From NCBI GenBank assembly GCA_045106875.1, contig JBGCFK010000027.1, positions 1 through 7,545 on the forward strand: a stretch of DNA of 7,545 nucleotides, read 5' to 3'. Of this stretch, positions 5,438 to 7,545 are shown piece by piece. This DNA comes from Thermohalobaculum sp045106875 (GTDB lineage: Bacteria > Pseudomonadota > Alphaproteobacteria > Rhodobacterales > Rhodobacteraceae). Under the pieces are notes generated by a model. The model ran no database searches. It saw only the letters and a list, made by a program, of their open reading frames with translations, and was not told the origin of the DNA. Position 1 is the first letter of the stretch; each line of letters begins with the position of its first letter. The position numbers and the translations under genes are program-made.

Positions 5438-5616
5438 CTTTCAGGCTTGTCGAGCCTCAACAAACTTGCGCCGCGCGCCTTGAACAGGGGGCGTGCGGCG
5501 GGAGAGAGGGTTTTCGGAGCAAGATAAGTCACGAACACCCTGCCAAGCTTGGCCCTTCCGGGACATTCGCGACAAGGCCAGTTCAGGTTGCTCCGAAAAC
5601 GCTGTGGCTTGAAGAT
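5438..5616. other. Convergent intergenic gap holding a 91-bp palindrome
   Basis: The 179-bp space between the tails of the second lipoprotein gene and the FadB-type gene. No coding frame in it looks real. It holds the 5510-5600 palindrome, listed separately, and a weak hairpin AGGCT-TGTCG-AGCCT (5443-5457) just after the lipoprotein stop with no T-run behind it. Confidence 0.6.
5510..5600. repeat. 91-bp imperfect palindrome with perfect 13-bp outer arms
   Basis: The outer arms GTTTTCGGAGCAA (5510-5522) and TTGCTCCGAAAAC (5588-5600) are exact reverse complements. Inside, GTCACGAACACCC (5528-5540) pairs imperfectly with GGGACATTCGCGAC (5560-5573). The centre holds a 12-bp perfect palindrome GCCAAGCTTGGC (5542-5553). 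The whole segment can therefore fold into one long interrupted hairpin, unlike a simple chance repeat. It lies between two convergent genes. The outer arms have Ts first and As last, the opposite of a rho-independent terminator in either direction. It may be a MITE-like or REP-like intergenic element or a structured RNA. No clear target-site duplication flanks it. Confidence 0.6.
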
Positions 5617-7545
5617 CTAAGCAGCCTCGGCAGGGGCGAAGCGGGTGTAGAACCGCTCGTCCTTCAGGGCCATTTCGGCAAGCAGCTTGGGGGTCGCAAA
5701 CCTTGGCCCGAAACGCTCGGTCAGATCGTCACAGATTTCCTTGGCCTTGGCCGCGCCCATGATGTCCAGCCAGCTGAGCGGCCCGCCCGACCACGGTGCA
5801 AAGCCCCAGCCAAGGATAGCCCCCACATCGCCTTCGCGGATATCCATCAGCACGCCTTCCTCCAGCGCACGCACGGCCTCCAGCGTCTGAGCCATCATCA
5901 GGCGGTGCTGAACGTCCTCGAGGCTGGGCTGTTCTTCGGCATGCGGCCAGATCTCGGCAAGACCGACCCATAGGCCGTCCCGCTTGCCATCCTGGCGATA
6001 GGCATACATGCCACCACTGGATTTTCTGCCCATCCGTCCACGTTTCGTGACCATCTCGTCCAAAAGATCATCCGCACCCGAGCGCGGGTACGCATCACCC
6101 ATGGCAACCTCGGTCGCCTTGGCGATCTTCAGCCCCAGATCCAGCGAGGTCTCGTCAGTCAGTTGCAGCGGACCCAGAGGCATGCCCATCTGCTTGGCCG
6201 CGTTCTCGATCAGCGCGGGCTTCACGCCCTCGGTGACCATCATCAGGCCCTCGTTGATGTAGGGAATGATACAGCGGTTGGCATAGAAGAAGCGCGCGTC
6301 GTTGACGACGATCGGGGTCTTCTTGATCTGACGCACGAAATCCAGAGCCTTGGCCACGGCCTCGTCGCCGGTTGCCTCACCCTTGATGATCTCGACCAGC
6401 AGCATCTTGTCGACTGGCGAGAAGAAATGGATGCCAATGAAACGGTCCGGGCGCGAAGACGCCTTGGCGAGTTCGGTGATCGGCAGGGTCGAGGTGTTGG
6501 ACGCAAAGATGGCATCCGCCGGGATCACTGCCTCGGTAGCCTCGGTCACGGTTTTCTTGATGCCCGGATCCTCGAACACGGCTTCGACGATCAGGTCACA
6601 ATCCGCCAGATCCGCATAGTCGGTAGTGGTGGCGATACGGGCGAGAACCTCGGCCTTCTTCTCCTCGGTCACGCGTTTGCGGGAGATGCCTTTGTCGAGA
6701 ATGTCGGTAGAGTAGGATTTGCCCTTCTCGGCGGCGTCGAGATCCCTGTCCAGCAGCACAACCTCGATCCCGGCATTCGCTGAGACATAGGTGATACCGG
6801 CACCCATCATGCCGGCGCCAAGTACGCCAACCTTCTTGACGGTCATGTCGCCCACACCGGCAGGGCGCACGGCACCTTTCTCCAGCGCCTGCTTGTTGAT
6901 AAAGAGGCTGCGGATCATGGCCTCGGAGGACGGGTTCATCAGCACGTTCGTAAACCAGCGCGCTTCTATCTTGATGGCGGTATCGAAAGGCACCAGCGCC
7001 CCCTCATAGGCGGCCGAAAGCATGGCCTTGGCCGCCGGATAGACACCTTGGGTCTTGCCATGGGTCATGGTGATGCCGCCCATGAACATTTCGAAACCCT
7101 TGGGTGTGTAGGGCGCACCACCGGGCATCTTGTAGCCCTTCTCGTCCCATGGCTTGACCGCGTCCTTTTCAGTGGCCCCCGAGACCCAGGCACTGGCCTC
7201 GGCCAGCAGATCTTCGCTTGGCACGACCTTGTCGATCAGCATCATCGCCTTGGCCTTCTTGGGCGCATAGGTCTTGCCCTGCAGCAGAGGCTCGGCCGAG
7301 CCCATCAGTCCCAGCATCCGAATCAGGCGCGTGGTGCCGCCCGCACCGGGAAAGATGCCGACCAGGATCTCGGGCAGGCCGATCTTGGCCTTGGGGTTGT
7401 CGGCAGCAATACGCTGGTGACAGGCAAGCCCGATCTCCAGCCCGATGCCAAGCGCGGTGCCAGGCGCGGCCCAGCAGAATACCTTGCCGCCCTTGTTGGT
7501 CTTGGGATCCGCTCCGCCACGCTCGATCTTGCGCAGGACCCCGTG
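5617..7545 (-). CDS. fadB: FadB-type fused enoyl-CoA hydratase / 3-hydroxyacyl-CoA dehydrogenase, 5' end missing
   Basis: The last 642 residues of the multifunctional beta-oxidation alpha subunit. The frame stays open to the right edge, and about 70-100 N-terminal residues are missing compared with a usual length near 700-740. The hydratase domain is partial: ALGIGLE and IGLPEILVGIFPGAGG (glutamates at residues 37 and 59 of this fragment) hold the two catalytic glutamates. The dehydrogenase domain starts near residue 236, with the NAD-binding GAGMMGAG (243-250). It then has SNTSTLP, and GIHFFSP with the catalytic histidine near 373. The C-terminal helical domain ends in GAILGWGFAPWSGGPLSW. 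The protein hydrates trans-2-enoyl-CoA and oxidises 3-hydroxyacyl-CoA in fatty acid degradation, normally with a FadA thiolase. No fadA is visible; it may lie beyond the right edge. fadJ is an alternative label. The product ends EAA-TAG at 5617. Confidence 0.93.
   Translation of the reverse strand, partial: HGVLRKIERGGADPKTNKGGKVFCWAAPGTALGIGLEIGLACHQRIAADNPKAKIGLPEILVGIFPGAGGTTRLIRMLGLMGSAEPLLQGKTYAPKKAKAMMLIDKVVPSEDLLAEASAWVSGATEKDAVKPWDEKGYKMPGGAPYTPKGFEMFMGGITMTHGKTQGVYPAAKAMLSAAYEGALVPFDTAIKIEARWFTNVLMNPSSEAMIRSLFINKQALEKGAVRPAGVGDMTVKKVGVLGAGMMGAGITYVSANAGIEVVLLDRDLDAAEKGKSYSTDILDKGISRKRVTEEKKAEVLARIATTTDYADLADCDLIVEAVFEDPGIKKTVTEATEAVIPADAIFASNTSTLPITELAKASSRPDRFIGIHFFSPVDKMLLVEIIKGEATGDEAVAKALDFVRQIKKTPIVVNDARFFYANRCIIPYINEGLMMVTEGVKPALIENAAKQMGMPLGPLQLTDETSLDLGLKIAKATEVAMGDAYPRSGADDLLDEMVTKRGRMGRKSSGGMYAYRQDGKRDGLWVGLAEIWPHAEEQPSLEDVQHRLMMAQTLEAVRALEEGVLMDIREGDVGAILGWGFAPWSGGPLSWLDIMGAAKAKEICDDLTERFGPRFATPKLLAEMALKDERFYTRFAPAEAA

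Noticed and set aside
5443..5457. Hairpin after the second lipoprotein gene as a rho-independent terminator
   Set aside because: The stem is only five base pairs and no T-run follows, so a terminator call is not supported.
5510..5600. Insertion sequence ends
   Set aside because: The 13-bp arms enclose only 65 bp with no transposase, and no target-site duplication is visible on the flanks. Only a short non-autonomous element remains possible.
6163..6783. 206-codon plus-strand frame opposite the FadB-type gene
   Set aside because: Antisense to the conserved NAD-binding and catalytic region of a firm gene, and no domain of its own.

Overview
The window looks like a stretch of chromosome from an alphaproteobacterium, most likely of the Rhodobacterales (Roseobacter-type). 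The basis is the GC-rich coding sequence, the strong fit of the fused beta-oxidation protein to the alphaproteobacterial FadB/FadJ form, and a YafY-type WYL regulator next to a Rieske oxygenase. The taxon is an inference from protein style and was not tested by a search. I found no tRNA, rRNA, CRISPR array, transposase or phage gene.

Left part (1-2474): a gene running off the left edge (minus strand, start near 279) encodes the N-terminus of an unrecognised membrane-associated protein. It sits in DNA of about 50% GC (91 of the first 180 bases), clearly below the rest of the window. Upstream of it on the same strand lie an MFS transporter (395-1588) and a WYL-domain transcription regulator (1648-2331), 59 bp apart and probably co-transcribed. 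In front of the regulator are two 24-bp inverted repeats with the same CTCCTGAC/GTCAGGAG arms. They separate the regulator from a divergent small gene (2475-2702) with a good ribosome binding site, which encodes a 75-residue protein with one predicted membrane segment. The simplest reading is a self-regulating WYL repressor or activator whose other target is this small membrane protein.

Middle part (2684-4217): a complete Rieske non-heme iron oxygenase alpha subunit (2905-4035, minus) overlaps by ATGA with a 74-residue helical protein of unknown function (2684-2908, minus), so the two are probably translationally coupled. The tail of the small protein gene overlaps the tail of the convergent small membrane protein gene by 19 bp. 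No ferredoxin or reductase partner gene is present. The 182-bp divergent gap in front of the oxygenase holds two inverted repeats.

Right part (4218-7545): two plus-strand genes encode lipoproteins with arginine-rich bodies. They share an alignable N-terminus straight after the lipid-bearing cysteine (C-x-P-A-H...YD-x-G-x-Y) but then diverge. One continues as a long Arg/Glu/Gln-rich coiled-coil-like region, the other as a repeated DRRxDR motif with a C-terminal cysteine pair. They converge on a large minus-strand gene, cut by the right edge, for the FadB-type fusion of enoyl-CoA hydratase and 3-hydroxyacyl-CoA dehydrogenase. Between them, at 5510-5600, lies a 91-bp imperfect palindrome with perfect 13-bp outer arms that no gene explains. 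This palindrome, the twin operators with their small membrane protein, and the lipoprotein pair are the parts most worth a second look.
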